Source of the DNA: Phycisphaera sp.
Lineage (GTDB): Bacteria > Planctomycetota > Phycisphaerae > Phycisphaerales > Phycisphaeraceae
Length of the DNA: 64,000 nt
Direction of reading: 5' to 3'
Assembly (NCBI GenBank): GCA_016125215.1
Contig: WGMF01000033.1
Coordinates: 1 to 64,000, forward strand
This document shows positions 51,980-61,132 of this stretch, in pieces. Every line of letters starts with the position of its first letter. Position 1 is the first letter of the stretch. The notes beneath the pieces are model-generated. The model made no database searches. It worked only from the letters and a program-made list of their open reading frames with translations, and had not been told where the DNA came from. Made by a program: the position numbers and the translations under genes.

Positions 51980-52951
51980 ATGCCGCTCGAACCGCGATGG
52001 ATGATCTATGCGTTGCTCCTGCCGGCCGTCGCGGCGGCGGTGCTGGCGTTAGTCACAGGCCAACCCTGGCGCCCCCGGAACCCCCGGAACCCCTCCCGGA
52101 AGCAAAACCAAGACACGGTGATTGATGAGGATGGCCGCTTACAACGCGCCTCGCTCATGCGCGTCACACTCGCATGGGCGCTGGCCCTGTTGATCCCGTG
52201 GGCGTGGGGCGCGTTTGTCACCATTGGCCCAAGCTCGTGGAAACCGATGACCTCGGAGAAATGGCTCGTCCTCACGGCACTGGCGGCGGTGGGCGTCGAG
52301 GCTCTGGTGTTCACCGTAAGAATCCCCTGGCTGGGTTGGATACTCCGGCCGATGCTCTGGACCACCACCGCGGCGCTCGTGTTGCGCCCGATGATGAAAT
52401 ACGAATGGAGCGTGCCCGTCTCCGTGGCGTGGGTGATCGGCTTTGTGCTTGTGTTGTTGGTCTGGGTTCTTCACACGATGTCGCTGGGCAAGCGGGTTGG
52501 AAGAATCCTGACGATCATTCTGGCCGGCGTGGCGCTGGGGGCGGGACTCACCGTGATGTCATCGGGCAGCGTCGCGCTGGGCAAGCCATTGCTCGTGCTC
52601 GGGGGGATCACACTCGGGGCGTCGGCTGTTCTGATGTGGATGCAACCGGGGTTGGCCCTTGCGGGGTTGGCACCCGCGTTTGCGTTCCTTTATCTCTCAC
52701 AGATGCTCGACGCTTACTTTTTCGTGAACACCGGTGACACGCCGTCGCTGCCGCTTTACGAAGTCGTCCTGCTCCTGCTTGCACCCGCCGCGGCGTGGGT
52801 CGGTGAGATCCCACCGGTCAAAAAACTCAGGCCGTGGCAGGTCACGGCCGTGCGGGTCGCCGCGGTCGCGCTGGTCGTGCTCATCGTGACCCTCCCCGCA
52901 ATGATCTCAGCCATGCGAGCTGCCAGCGAACCCAGCCCCCCGCCGTGGTGA
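51980..52951 (+). CDS. Polytopic membrane protein, unknown function
   Basis: A 323-residue membrane protein with about nine helices and few charged residues. A basic loop with RPRNPRNPSRKQNQD follows the first helix. No domain was recognised, and no charged residue in the helices suggests a transport mechanism. It may be co-expressed with the YceI protein, from which it is separated by six bases, and ends about 30 bases from a convergent gene. Confidence 0.7.
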   Translation: MPLEPRWMIYALLLPAVAAAVLALVTGQPWRPRNPRNPSRKQNQDTVIDEDGRLQRASLMRVTLAWALALLIPWAWGAFVTIGPSSWKPMTSEKWLVLTALAAVGVEALVFTVRIPWLGWILRPMLWTTTAALVLRPMMKYEWSVPVSVAWVIGFVLVLLVWVLHTMSLGKRVGRILTIILAGVALGAGLTVMSSGSVALGKPLLVLGGITLGASAVLMWMQPGLALAGLAPAFAFLYLSQMLDAYFFVNTGDTPSLPLYEVVLLLLAPAAAWVGEIPPVKKLRPWQVTAVRVAAVALVVLIVTLPAMISAMRAASEPSPPPW

Positions 52952-52981
52952 GCGTGGGGGTTATGGGGTACGTTGATTGTT

Positions 52982-54100
52982 TCATGCTTTTTCCCAGTCT
53001 GCTCGGAACGTAAGTGTCAACTGTGTTCCACGGTGATTCACAACCGATTCCAATGTGAATCCTTTTTCGCCCTTGCTAAGCTTGAACGGTCCAGTCCCGT
53101 AAGGCTGTTCGATCACCTCGAAACCGGCTTGGCCTCCGAGGCGATAGGCAATGGCGGCACGAAGCATCGCAAGGCGGACCTCGGCGGCGACAGCCGTGTG
53201 GCGAGCGCTGCTGATGGCCGGCAACATCGTCCGCACCCAGACGTTGTCCGACTGCTTCACCTTGTCAGCAAACGCTTTGTCGCGGGTGTCAAACTCATCC
53301 AACGGGAGCTTGCAAAACTCAATAAGTTGAGTGTAGTGATCGTCCAGATCATCTAAGTCTTTCGTGAGATCCTTCACCGATGGCTGCGCGGCCGGAGCGT
53401 CCGGGTCGGGGTTTGTTAAAAGAGCGGTCAAGCGGTCAATGTGACCGGTCCGCACCTGGTGCTTAGCCCAGCCTACGAAACAATCCCTCTCACCCTCGAT
53501 CGCATCGATAAATGCAGGTGCAGGAGGCAGCGCAGAGAGCTTGTCCTTCAGGCCTTTGAGCGCGTCGGTGTTGCAGCGGTCAAAGTGGTCCGCGATGCAG
53601 TTGATCGCCATGTTCTCGATGGAATAGCCAACCAGTTGGCCGATCAAGATACGGCCAGACGCCAGGTGTCTTGCCAGCGCGATAGTCGCGGTCAGGTCGT
53701 CGATGGCTCCGTCGGCGTCACCATTGACAAAGCGCCAACGTGCGCAGAGACACGCCAGGCGAGCGAGTTGGCGTGCCTTGCCAAGGTGTGGCATCAATGT
53801 GTTGGGGCCATCTTCAAGAATGTCCAATCCCCAATCACACGACAGGATCGATGCGCCCCGGTGCAACATGCCCAGCGAGGCTTCGGCGCCGGTCACAATC
53901 GCTTCAACATCCTCATTGAGTGGGGTGGTCCGCCACTCTGCCAGCTCTTTTGCCTGAGTTTCGTTGTAATCGGGCATAACAGCCATCGCAAGCCAGTAAC
54001 GCAGTGCGGCGTTTTGGCCCAGCTCCGACGCGCGTGCCTGTCCGGTGAGGATGAACAAGACCGCGATCAGGGCGATGATGGTGGGATTGCGATGGATCAT
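52982..54100 (-). CDS. Secreted helical protein of the ECF sigma operon
   Basis: A 372-residue exported protein (signal IIALIAVLFILTGQARA before SELGQ). The mature part is helical, with repeated Ala/Leu-rich helices and four or more Cys (LACLCARW, DHFDRCNTDAL, IEGERDCFVGW), which recalls TPR-like folds. Late in the chain GFEVIEQPYGTGPFKL appears. No family was recognised. It starts inside the stop of the anti-sigma-like gene (ATGA), so it is the third gene of the operon and may be a target or sensor. Confidence 0.65.
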   Translation of the reverse strand: MIHRNPTIIALIAVLFILTGQARASELGQNAALRYWLAMAVMPDYNETQAKELAEWRTTPLNEDVEAIVTGAEASLGMLHRGASILSCDWGLDILEDGPNTLMPHLGKARQLARLACLCARWRFVNGDADGAIDDLTATIALARHLASGRILIGQLVGYSIENMAINCIADHFDRCNTDALKGLKDKLSALPPAPAFIDAIEGERDCFVGWAKHQVRTGHIDRLTALLTNPDPDAPAAQPSVKDLTKDLDDLDDHYTQLIEFCKLPLDEFDTRDKAFADKVKQSDNVWVRTMLPAISSARHTAVAAEVRLAMLRAAIAYRLGGQAGFEVIEQPYGTGPFKLSKGEKGFTLESVVNHRGTQLTLTFRADWEKA

Positions 54101-54561
54101 GGCGTGTTCTCCTGGGGCTTGGTTGATGTGGGGGCCTGTCTGCCAGACGACATGAAGGCCCCGGTGCCGGTGTAGGGCAGAACGCGTCGACCGTGTTGGT
54201 CAATCAACGCATCCAGCTCGTCAAGGGATTGATTTGCTGCGATGTGATACGCCAAGGCTGTGGGCATCATGAGGTCCGCTGTCAATGTGGTCGGCCCGGG
54301 CGGTTGCGTATCTTTTGCCAGTGGGCCCGGAGCGATACGTGAGGGGTTTACAGATCGGGTTGCGTGGTACCCAATCAAACACAGGGCCAGAGTCACAATC
54401 GCCGCGGCGGTATAACCGATCAGGCGATAAGGATGCGCAGGGTGCACGGTTGCCCGGTTGCGACCGATGACTCTGCCGACCGAGTTCAACAGGTCTCCTG
54501 AAACACGAGCCGGTTGCAGCGACGTGAGTTCTTTTTCCAATTGGTCCAGTGGGTCACTCAT
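54097..54561 (-). CDS. Membrane protein next to ECF sigma factor, likely anti-sigma
   Basis: A 154-residue protein with one membrane helix (LIGYTAAAIVTLALCLIGY at about residues 47-65), a short cytoplasmic N-terminus (MSDPLDQLEKELTSLQPARV) and a periplasmic C-terminal part. It overlaps the sigma gene by one base (TGATGA) and the next gene by four. The position and topology suggest an anti-sigma factor. It lacks a ZAS Cys/His motif, so the role is inference. Confidence 0.6.
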   Translation of the reverse strand: MSDPLDQLEKELTSLQPARVSGDLLNSVGRVIGRNRATVHPAHPYRLIGYTAAAIVTLALCLIGYHATRSVNPSRIAPGPLAKDTQPPGPTTLTADLMMPTALAYHIAANQSLDELDALIDQHGRRVLPYTGTGAFMSSGRQAPTSTKPQENTP

Positions 54562-55061
54562 CACAGGGTCTCGTTCTGCAATCGCTTTTGGAGTGCCTGC
54601 AAGGCGTAGCGGTACCGGGATGCAGCGGTGTTGGGCGAGATATCCAAAGCCCGGCCGATCTCCAGAAAAGTCAGGTCGGCCCAGATTTTCATGACCACCA
54701 CCACTCGCTGCTCGAGCGGGAGCGATTTCACGGCTTCCTGCAACTCGGCAACACGGTCTTGCCGATCTGTGGGGCACTCGAACCAGGCGGCGCCAGATTC
54801 CTTGCCTGCCAGGATTTCACGCGACTGGCGTCTTTTGTTCGAGCGATAGGCGTCCAGAGCAACCGTGCGAACAGCCGAGTAGAGGTACGGCCGTGGGTCT
54901 CGTACTCGGTTCCGTTGTGGCCAGAATCGCATGAAGGCGGTCTGCACAGTGTCCTCCGCGTCGGCGTGGCACGAGGTGTATTGTCTGGCAAAAAGCACAA
55001 GCCCCGGGGCATGGGCCGCGAACCACGCACGCCATTTTTCCTGGTCAAGGGGTTGATTCAA
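54561..55061 (-). CDS. ECF-type RNA polymerase sigma factor
   Basis: A 166-residue group 4 sigma-70 factor. Region 2 reads ARQYTSCHADAEDTVQTAFMRFW and PRPYLYSAVRTVALDAYRS. Region 4 reads LPLEQRVVVVMKIWADLTFLEIGRALDIS with the helix-turn-helix that contacts the -35 element, then NTAASRYRYALQALQKRL. It heads a three-gene operon. A C-terminal extension typical of some planctomycete ECFs is absent. Confidence 0.92.
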   Translation of the reverse strand: MNQPLDQEKWRAWFAAHAPGLVLFARQYTSCHADAEDTVQTAFMRFWPQRNRVRDPRPYLYSAVRTVALDAYRSNKRRQSREILAGKESGAAWFECPTDRQDRVAELQEAVKSLPLEQRVVVVMKIWADLTFLEIGRALDISPNTAASRYRYALQALQKRLQNETL

Positions 55062-55232
55062 ATCGTGGTCTCACCCGGTAGACGCCGCTGGGCAAGGGAT
55101 TTGTCTACACGGTTTGTCGTGATCGCAGGATACCGGCTTCGGGGGATCATGAGCGAACCCGAACACTCGGTTGATTTGATGAATAGCCGAGTGCCCGATT
55201 GGCCGATATCATGGTGGCCCGTGATTTGGATC

Positions 55233-55305
55233 GGGGCGGTAGCTCAATTGGGAGAGCGCGGCCTTTGCAAGGCCGAGGTTATGGGTTCGATCCCCATCCG
55301 CTCCA
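55233..55305 (+). tRNA. tRNA-Ala (anticodon UGC)
   Basis: A complete cloverleaf: acceptor GGGGCGG with CCGCTCC and discriminator A, D arm GCTC-AATTGGGAGA-GC, anticodon stem CGGCC/GGCCG with loop TTTGCAA, T arm ATGGG-TTCGATC-CCCAT. The anticodon TGC reads GCA and GCG. CCA is not encoded. A strong hairpin follows nine bases downstream. Confidence 0.96.
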
Positions 55306-55313
55306 CTCGATGC

Positions 55314-55345
55314 GTCCGGGTGGTTCTTTGCAGAACCACCCGGAC
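55314..55345 (+). terminator. 14-bp hairpin downstream of tRNA-Ala
   Basis: GTCCGGGTGGTTCT and AGAACCACCCGGAC pair perfectly around TTGC. Only a short TTACT follows, so an intrinsic terminator is likely but not classical. Confidence 0.7.
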
Positions 55346-55392
55346 TTACTCGTGGCAAGCCACTTGACGCGTGAAAATGGAGCATCGAGTGT

Positions 55393-55419
55393 CCTGAGCG
55401 AGCGCAGCGAGTCGAAGGG
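55393..55419 (+). repeat. Dispersed CTGAGCGAGCGCAGCGAGTCGAAGG-type repeat
   Basis: CCTGAGCGAGCGCAGCGAGT followed by CGAAGGG is a repeat well known by eye in many bacterial genomes, where in one frame it reads L-S-E-R-S-E-S-K-G. It lies about 20 bases before the broken GIY-YIG gene. Confidence 0.7.
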
Positions 55420-55439
55420 CTGGTTTGGGGATTTCGACT

Positions 55440-55724
55440 ATGGCTGAGCCCTAGATCTACATACTTCGCTGCGCGGATGGAGCGTATTACGTTGGTACAA
55501 CTACCGATTTAGACGCCAGACTCAAGACACACAACTCAGGACATGGACCGCAATTCACCGCTAGACGACTTCCCGTCACGATGGTTTATTCCGAGCCACA
55601 TGAAAACATGGCACAGGCACGTTTGCGTGAGGTACAAATCAAGAAATGGTCACGAGCGAAGAAAGAAGCTTTGATCGAGGGGGATACCCAACGCCTGCGT
55701 GAGCTGAGCCGACGTAGAACTTAA
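55440..55724 (+). pseudogene. GIY-YIG endonuclease-like gene with early in-frame stop
   Basis: From the ATG at 55440 the frame reads MAEP, a TAG stop, then 89 further codons that form a whole GIY-YIG domain: IYILRCADGAYYVGTTTDL (GIY and YIG elements), QFTARRLPV, and the C-terminal KKWSRAKKEALIEGD. Relatives known from memory have Trp or Tyr where the stop lies, so a TGG to TAG change is a simple explanation. Translation from a non-ATG codon after the stop is the alternative. The usual single-domain length (about 90) is kept. A dispersed repeat sits just upstream. Confidence 0.75.
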
Positions 55725-55755
55725 TGTGTCACGGTGACTATCGCGACTTGGTTTA

Positions 55756-56805
55756 TTAAGTGCGATCCCTGTCAGGAGTCATTTCCCTGCGCATCTTTCT
55801 CGCGCGCTTGCGCAACGCCGGGTGGGCACGGATAAACAGGTCCACCTCGTGCCACGTCACGCCCTGTCGGTTGGGGTCGATGGTGAACAACGGTCCGACC
55901 GCGCGCAACAACCTCCTGGCCTGCACACCCAGCGCCATGCGTTGCAACGCCGAGACCATCGGCTCGCTGCCGATCGCAATCGCCACCTCGCGGTCAGCGG
56001 CATAAACCCGCCCGCGCGAAGCCGACAGATACACGCACACCGCCATCACCGAGGCGGGCAGGTAGAGCAAAACCACCAGCACCGAGGCGACCGCGAGCTT
56101 GACCGGGTGTTTGCGTTCCTTGGACCCCGCATTGGAATAACGCGGCGCATCGCGTGTAAGGAACGTCGAGGCACGGTCGTAGATCAAGAGCGGCAGCAGC
56201 GTCGTGGTACACAACACGGACCACATCCGCGCGTCGCCGTGCGCGATGCGCGAAAGGTGGTAGAGCAGGATTGCGTCGAGTTCGGTATCGGACAGGCCCT
56301 GAAGCAACCCGGTGGACACCGCGATGTGCGCTCGATGACGGCTGGTCCCGAACGAGACGGCGTTGAGCATGTCGTCGTCGATGATGTGGGCATGGACATT
56401 CGGCAGCGTGCAACGCTCGCACAACCGCGCCAGGGCGCCTCGCAAACGTTCGCCCAGTTTCGGGTCGGTCAACGGGTCGATGTCGTGGCAGCCAATCGAG
56501 CCGGCCATCAGCCGATCCGATAGCCGCCAACCGACGACGAAGTATCCCGTCACCACCGCCGCCGCGCCCAAGAAGCCCATCCACCACGCGTGGTCCGGCT
56601 GCGGCCAGATACGGCTGTGGTCGAGCGCGTAACGCGCGATCACGGCGTTGGCCCACGCACACACAAACACAATCGGCAGTGCGATCAATGTCCACGTCAA
56701 CACGATCGGACACCACGACAGCGCACGCAACCACCTGGCCCGGCTGTACCCAACCGTGCTCGTCGAGGGCGTCGTCATGCTCAGTAGCTGTCCCATCCGT
56801 GCCAC
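55756..56805 (-). CDS. M48-fold membrane protein without catalytic residues (pseudo-protease)
   Basis: A membrane protein of up to 349 residues with two N-terminal helices and one or more later. The middle resembles M48 peptidases (HtpX/Ste24): NVHAHIIDDDMLNAVSFGTS, then IAVSTGLLQGLSDTELDAILLYHLSRIAHGD. At the zinc site HExxH reads YHLSR, and the third-ligand Glu in the later R-E-Y-x-A-D motif reads RVYAAD. All three key residues are thus gone while the fold pattern stays. Start is GTG at 56805 or the ATG at 56796 or 56778. Role unknown; regulatory or scaffold use is a guess. Confidence 0.72.
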   Translation of the reverse strand: MARMGQLLSMTTPSTSTVGYSRARWLRALSWCPIVLTWTLIALPIVFVCAWANAVIARYALDHSRIWPQPDHAWWMGFLGAAAVVTGYFVVGWRLSDRLMAGSIGCHDIDPLTDPKLGERLRGALARLCERCTLPNVHAHIIDDDMLNAVSFGTSRHRAHIAVSTGLLQGLSDTELDAILLYHLSRIAHGDARMWSVLCTTTLLPLLIYDRASTFLTRDAPRYSNAGSKERKHPVKLAVASVLVVLLYLPASVMAVCVYLSASRGRVYAADREVAIAIGSEPMVSALQRMALGVQARRLLRAVGPLFTIDPNRQGVTWHEVDLFIRAHPALRKRARKMRREMTPDRDRT

Positions 56806-56906
56806 TATCGGCTAAATCGTCGCAAGAACCGACGGGGCCAAAACTTCACACAGACATGCCCCCCCTACGACCCTATGACCCCCACCACGGTTCCACAATT
56901 CTAATC

Positions 56907-57725
56907 TCACCCCGGCCCCGACACATGTGTGAAATGATACAGAAAGACCGCGGTGGCAATGGTGATGTTCAGTGAATCCGTGCCCAGACGCATCGGGAGC
57001 GTCACCCGCGCGTCACAGGCCGCAACAACTTGGCTGTCAAGACCTTGCGATTCACTGCCCATCCACAGAGCCATGCGCTTGATCCCCTTGACCCCCGCCA
57101 GCGGTCTGGCACTCTCGTCAAGCACCGTTGCCACATGCCGCACGTTGTATCGCTCCCGCATCAAAGCAAGGTCAGATAACATGTTATTAGATCGAACGAT
57201 ACGCAGCGAAAAGACCGCCCCCATCGACACACGCACCGCGCGACGCCAGAAAGGGTCGCAGCTTCTCGGACCCAGCACCAGGCCATCCACGCCAAACGCC
57301 GCCGCGATCCGCATGAGCGAGCCGAGGTTGTCGTGGTTGATGACCTCCGGACAGACCAAGAGTAACAACCTGTTATCCAGACCCGCCCCCGTGCAAAGAC
57401 CCTCCAGCGTCTCGCCCGGCAACCGCCTGCCCACCGCGATCACACCCGAGTGAAACTTGAATCCCACCACACGCGACACCAGTTCGTGCGGCGCAACGTA
57501 AACCGGCTCGTCACCAAGTTGATCAATCGCCCCTCGCATCTTCTCCAGTCGCTTGGACGAACCCAGCACCGACTCCACCGGGTAACGCGACGCGATCAGA
57601 CGCTCAACCAGGTGTGCCCCCTCGGCGATAAACAAGTCCCCACCGCTCGCAAGCTCGTGGTCCTTGAGGTCGCGGTAGTGCGCCACACGCACGTCGTCGA
57701 GAGATTCGATAGGAATCAACCGCAT
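56907..57725 (-). CDS. SpoU/TrmH family RNA 2'-O-methyltransferase
   Basis: A 272-residue SPOUT methylase. The N-terminal domain (about residues 1-100) looks like the substrate-binding L30e-like part; the SPOUT knot carries NHDNLGSLMRIAAAFGVDG (motif 1), MGSESQGL (motif 2) and LPMRLGTDSLNITIATAVFLY (motif 3, SAM site). It methylates a ribose in tRNA or rRNA; the target is not predictable. It is transcribed away from the Gfo/Idh gene end with about 20 bases between. Confidence 0.9.
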   Translation of the reverse strand: MRLIPIESLDDVRVAHYRDLKDHELASGGDLFIAEGAHLVERLIASRYPVESVLGSSKRLEKMRGAIDQLGDEPVYVAPHELVSRVVGFKFHSGVIAVGRRLPGETLEGLCTGAGLDNRLLLLVCPEVINHDNLGSLMRIAAAFGVDGLVLGPRSCDPFWRRAVRVSMGAVFSLRIVRSNNMLSDLALMRERYNVRHVATVLDESARPLAGVKGIKRMALWMGSESQGLDSQVVAACDARVTLPMRLGTDSLNITIATAVFLYHFTHVSGPG

Positions 57726-57744
57726 GACAAGATGCTACACCGCC

Positions 57745-58977
57745 TCACCGTCGCCCGTGACGCGGCGGCCTTCCCCCACCCCCGCCCCCGGAACCCCCGC
57801 TACCCCCACCCCCGGAACCCCCGGAAGTTCCACCCCCTGAAGCTCCACCTCCACCGCCGCGGCGTGACCCCGACGGTCGTGGCGGGGGTGATATCGAACG
57901 CTCGATATCGTCCTCAAAGCCGTCTTCATCCTCGTCGTCAAGTGTCGGATTCACGTTCACCTCCAACGCAAACCGGCAGGCCGTCGCGGCCAATTGCAGC
58001 GTCGAAAGGTCCGCCTGGCCCGCCTTGGCCTGAAGGACAAACGCCGACAAAGCCTCGCGGTTCCCATCAAACCCCGGCCCGTCGTAAGCGGGCAGCGTCA
58101 CGACACGCCCCTCGCCCCCGCGCGGCCAACTCGTCACCGTCCGGGCATAAAAATCTCCCTCGACACGACCGCCGTCGCACACCACCATCGTCTTCCACAA
58201 TGGCTCACGCACACCCGGGTGAGCACACAACAAAAGCGAACACGGCGAGGCCTGCTCGTTCTTGCCCAGCGTCATCCACGCACAACTGGCCGTGTCGTAC
58301 ATCGCAGGGTCCACCGCTTCACGCGAGTAAGCCGACCCCGTGAAAGCGGTCACCTCGGCGTAGTCCGCCTCATACCCACGCCGGCCCCCGCCAGCCGCGA
58401 GCTTGAGCAACATCGTCAAAGCGTGCACGCCCCACGTGTTGAGAATCCCCCCGCTCGATGCGTGGTCCACCTTCCACGACATCGGCTCGAACACCCACTC
58501 GTCCCCCATCACCACGCGCGACTCGACCGCCAACACGTCGCCCAATGAGATCACGGCTGACTCGAACAAGCGATACCATTCGCCAAAAAGCAACTGCGTC
58601 CCGACCTGCACGTGCACGCCCGAGCGCTGTGCCATCCGGGCCAATGTGGCCAGGTCCTCTTCGTCACTGGCCACGGGTGTTTCGATCCACACCGGCTTAC
58701 GCGCCTCCGTGGCGGCCTTGACCAGTGGCAGGTTAAACGCCGGCGGCAACGTCGACACCACCGCGTCCACCGACGCATCGCCCACCAGCGTTTCCCATTT
58801 CTTGAATGTCTTCGCCCCCGGTGCAAGTTTCCCGGCGTCATTCAATCCTGCCTCGGAGCGGTGGTAGAGCGCAACAACCTCCACCCTTTCCATCGCCACA
58901 AGCAGCGGCAACTGCACTTCTCGTGCGTGCCGACCGCAACCCACCACCCCGATTCGCAATGTTTGACCTGACGCCAT
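57745..58977 (-). CDS. Gfo/Idh/MocA family oxidoreductase with Gly-rich tail
   Basis: A 410-residue NAD(P)-dependent dehydrogenase of the glucose-fructose oxidoreductase type. The Rossmann motif IGVVGCGRHAREVQLPLL is at the N-terminus; VWIETPVASDEEDLATLAR carries the position where EKP is usual, here with Glu-Thr-Pro, so the catalytic Lys may be missing. The final 50 residues are low-complexity Gly/Ser with a basic end (RPPRHGRR), odd for this family. Substrate unknown. It is divergent from bipA. Confidence 0.82.
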   Translation of the reverse strand: MASGQTLRIGVVGCGRHAREVQLPLLVAMERVEVVALYHRSEAGLNDAGKLAPGAKTFKKWETLVGDASVDAVVSTLPPAFNLPLVKAATEARKPVWIETPVASDEEDLATLARMAQRSGVHVQVGTQLLFGEWYRLFESAVISLGDVLAVESRVVMGDEWVFEPMSWKVDHASSGGILNTWGVHALTMLLKLAAGGGRRGYEADYAEVTAFTGSAYSREAVDPAMYDTASCAWMTLGKNEQASPCSLLLCAHPGVREPLWKTMVVCDGGRVEGDFYARTVTSWPRGGEGRVVTLPAYDGPGFDGNREALSAFVLQAKAGQADLSTLQLAATACRFALEVNVNPTLDDEDEDGFEDDIERSISPPPRPSGSRRGGGGGASGGGTSGGSGGGGSGGSGGGGGGRPPRHGRR

Positions 58978-59170
58978 AGTGGGCCTCGCTAACCGCTTAC
59001 ACTCCAGATTCCCCGATCAACAGGTCGATGATTATAAAGCCCCGCGGGGGTTCATGGATGGCCACGACGCCCCCCACGTCAACCTGTGCTACAATACTCG
59101 GCTCGACCGATCTTGCTCCAGAACGACCCCCGCCCCCAACCGACCCACACGCCCCCAGCCCACCACCGCC

Positions 59171-61042
59171 ATGCCTAACGAACTGCTCCGAAACGTCGCG
59201 ATCATCGCGCACGTCGACCACGGCAAGACCACCCTCGTCGACGGCCTGCTCAAGCAGTCCGGCATGTTCCGTGAGGGCGAGCTCGACAAGCTCTCGGGCG
59301 GACGCGCCTCCCAAGGCGGCCTCATCATGGACTCCAACCCACTCGAACGCGAGCGGGGTATCACCATCTTCTCCAAGAACTGTGCCGTCGATTACCACGA
59401 CACGCAGGGCCGAACCGTCAAGATCAACGTCATCGACACGCCCGGCCACGCCGACTTCGGCGGAGAGGTCGAGCGCGTGCTCAAGATGGCCGACGGCGTG
59501 CTCTTACTCGTGGACGCCTTCGAAGGGCCGATGCCCCAGACGCGCTTCGTCCTCCACAAGGCGCTTGAGAACGGCCTGCGCCCTATTGTCGTCGTCAACA
59601 AGATCGACCGCCCCGACGCCAGGCCCGACCACGTCGTCAACGAAGTCTTCGACCTGCTCGTCGAACTCGAGGCCAACGACAAAGCCCTGGACTTCCCGAC
59701 GATCTACGCCTCCGGGCGCGAAGGCTGGGCCACCACCGACCTCTCCGTCAAGACCGATTCGCTCAAGGACATCTTTGAAGCGATCCTCAAGCACGTCCCC
59801 GCGCCGCAGGACGAAGCCAAAGACCCGCTCCAGATGCTCGTCACCACCCTCGACTACTCCGACTATGTCGGGCGCATCGCCATCGGCCGCGTCTTCGCCG
59901 GCACGATCACCAAAGGCCAGAGCATCGCGGTCATCGACAGGCATGGCAAACAGACCCGCCAGCGCGTGCAGCAGCTCTTCCAGTTCCAAGGCTTAAGCCG
60001 TAAGGAAGTCGAGCAGGTCCACGCCGGCGACATCTGTGCCGTGGTCGGCCTCGACCCCGTCGACATCGGCGATACCCTCGCCGACGGGGAGAATCCCATT
60101 GCCCTCCCGCCGATCAAGGTCGACGAGCCGACGCTGACCATGATGTTCCGCATCAACGATTCGCCCTTCGCCGGTCAGGAAGGCGACTTCGTGACCAGCC
60201 GGCAGATCCGGCAAAGACTGGAAAAAGAACTGCAGAGCAACGTCGCGCTCCGTGTGGACTTCACCCAGGCCGACGAGTTTCAGGTCTCGGGTCGCGGGTT
60301 GATGCACCTGGGCATCCTGATGGAAAACATGCGGCGAGAGGGTTACGAGCTCTCAGCCGGCAAGCCGCGCGTGATCTACCGTGAGATTCACGGCCAAAAG
60401 ATGGAGCCTATCGAATTGTTAGTTGTGGACTGCCCCGGCTCGTGCCAGAGTTCGGTGATGTCGCTGGTGGGCGAGCGCCGCGCGGAGCTTGTGAAGATGG
60501 ACGCCAAAACGGGGACGAGCGATTACGTGCACATGGAGTTTACGATCCCCGCTCGCGGGTTGATCGGCCTGCGCAGCCGAATGCTCACCGCGACACAGGG
60601 CCGGGCCGTGATGCACCACGTCTTTGAAGACTACGAGGAACACCGTGGCGAAGTGCCCCAGCGCCAGCTCGGCGTCATGATCGCCACCGAGACCGGCCGC
60701 GTCACCGCTTACGCCCTCGACGGTCTTTACGACCGAGGCTTTTTCTTCGTCAAGCCCGGCGACCAGGTGTACGAGGGCCAGATCGTCGGCGAGCACTGCA
60801 AGGACAACGACATCTCCGTCAACGTGACCAAGCCCAAGCCGCTCTCCAACATGCGCACGACGAGCAAGGACGAAGCCGCCAAGATCCGCCCGGCGCGTGA
60901 GGTCTCCCTCGAAGCCGCGCTGGAATACATCCAGGACGACGAGCTTGTGGAGGTCACCCCCGAGGGCGTGCGGATGCGCAAGAGGCTCCTCAAGGAATCC
61001 GACCGCAAACGCGAGAGCCGAAAGACCCCCGCGGCGGTGTAA
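59171..61042 (+). CDS. typA: Translational GTPase BipA/TypA
   Basis: A 623-residue ribosome-associated GTPase related to EF-G, important for stress growth and 50S assembly. The G1 motif [14 protein letters not shown] is at the N-terminus; then the switch region [13 protein letters not shown]3 [13 protein letters not shown] and G4 [10 protein letters not shown] follow. The C-terminal BipA domain ends [18 protein letters not shown], a strong hallmark. The ATG at 59171 is the family start; the longer frame upstream is not. Confidence 0.96.
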   Translation: MPNELLRNVAIIAHVDHGKTTLVDGLLKQSGMFREGELDKLSGGRASQGGLIMDSNPLERERGITIFSKNCAVDYHDTQGRTVKINVIDTPGHADFGGEVERVLKMADGVLLLVDAFEGPMPQTRFVLHKALENGLRPIVVVNKIDRPDARPDHVVNEVFDLLVELEANDKALDFPTIYASGREGWATTDLSVKTDSLKDIFEAILKHVPAPQDEAKDPLQMLVTTLDYSDYVGRIAIGRVFAGTITKGQSIAVIDRHGKQTRQRVQQLFQFQGLSRKEVEQVHAGDICAVVGLDPVDIGDTLADGENPIALPPIKVDEPTLTMMFRINDSPFAGQEGDFVTSRQIRQRLEKELQSNVALRVDFTQADEFQVSGRGLMHLGILMENMRREGYELSAGKPRVIYREIHGQKMEPIELLVVDCPGSCQSSVMSLVGERRAELVKMDAKTGTSDYVHMEFTIPARGLIGLRSRMLTATQGRAVMHHVFEDYEEHRGEVPQRQLGVMIATETGRVTAYALDGLYDRGFFFVKPGDQVYEGQIVGEHCKDNDISVNVTKPKPLSNMRTTSKDEAAKIRPAREVSLEAALEYIQDDELVEVTPEGVRMRKRLLKESDRKRESRKTPAAV

Positions 61043-61132
61043 TACTTTGCTGCAAAGCCCGGGGAATAGCGGTTAAAATAACGGTCGAAATCTGACATGG
61101 CCGAACGAGCCGATTCGTTCTGGGGTTTTCAC

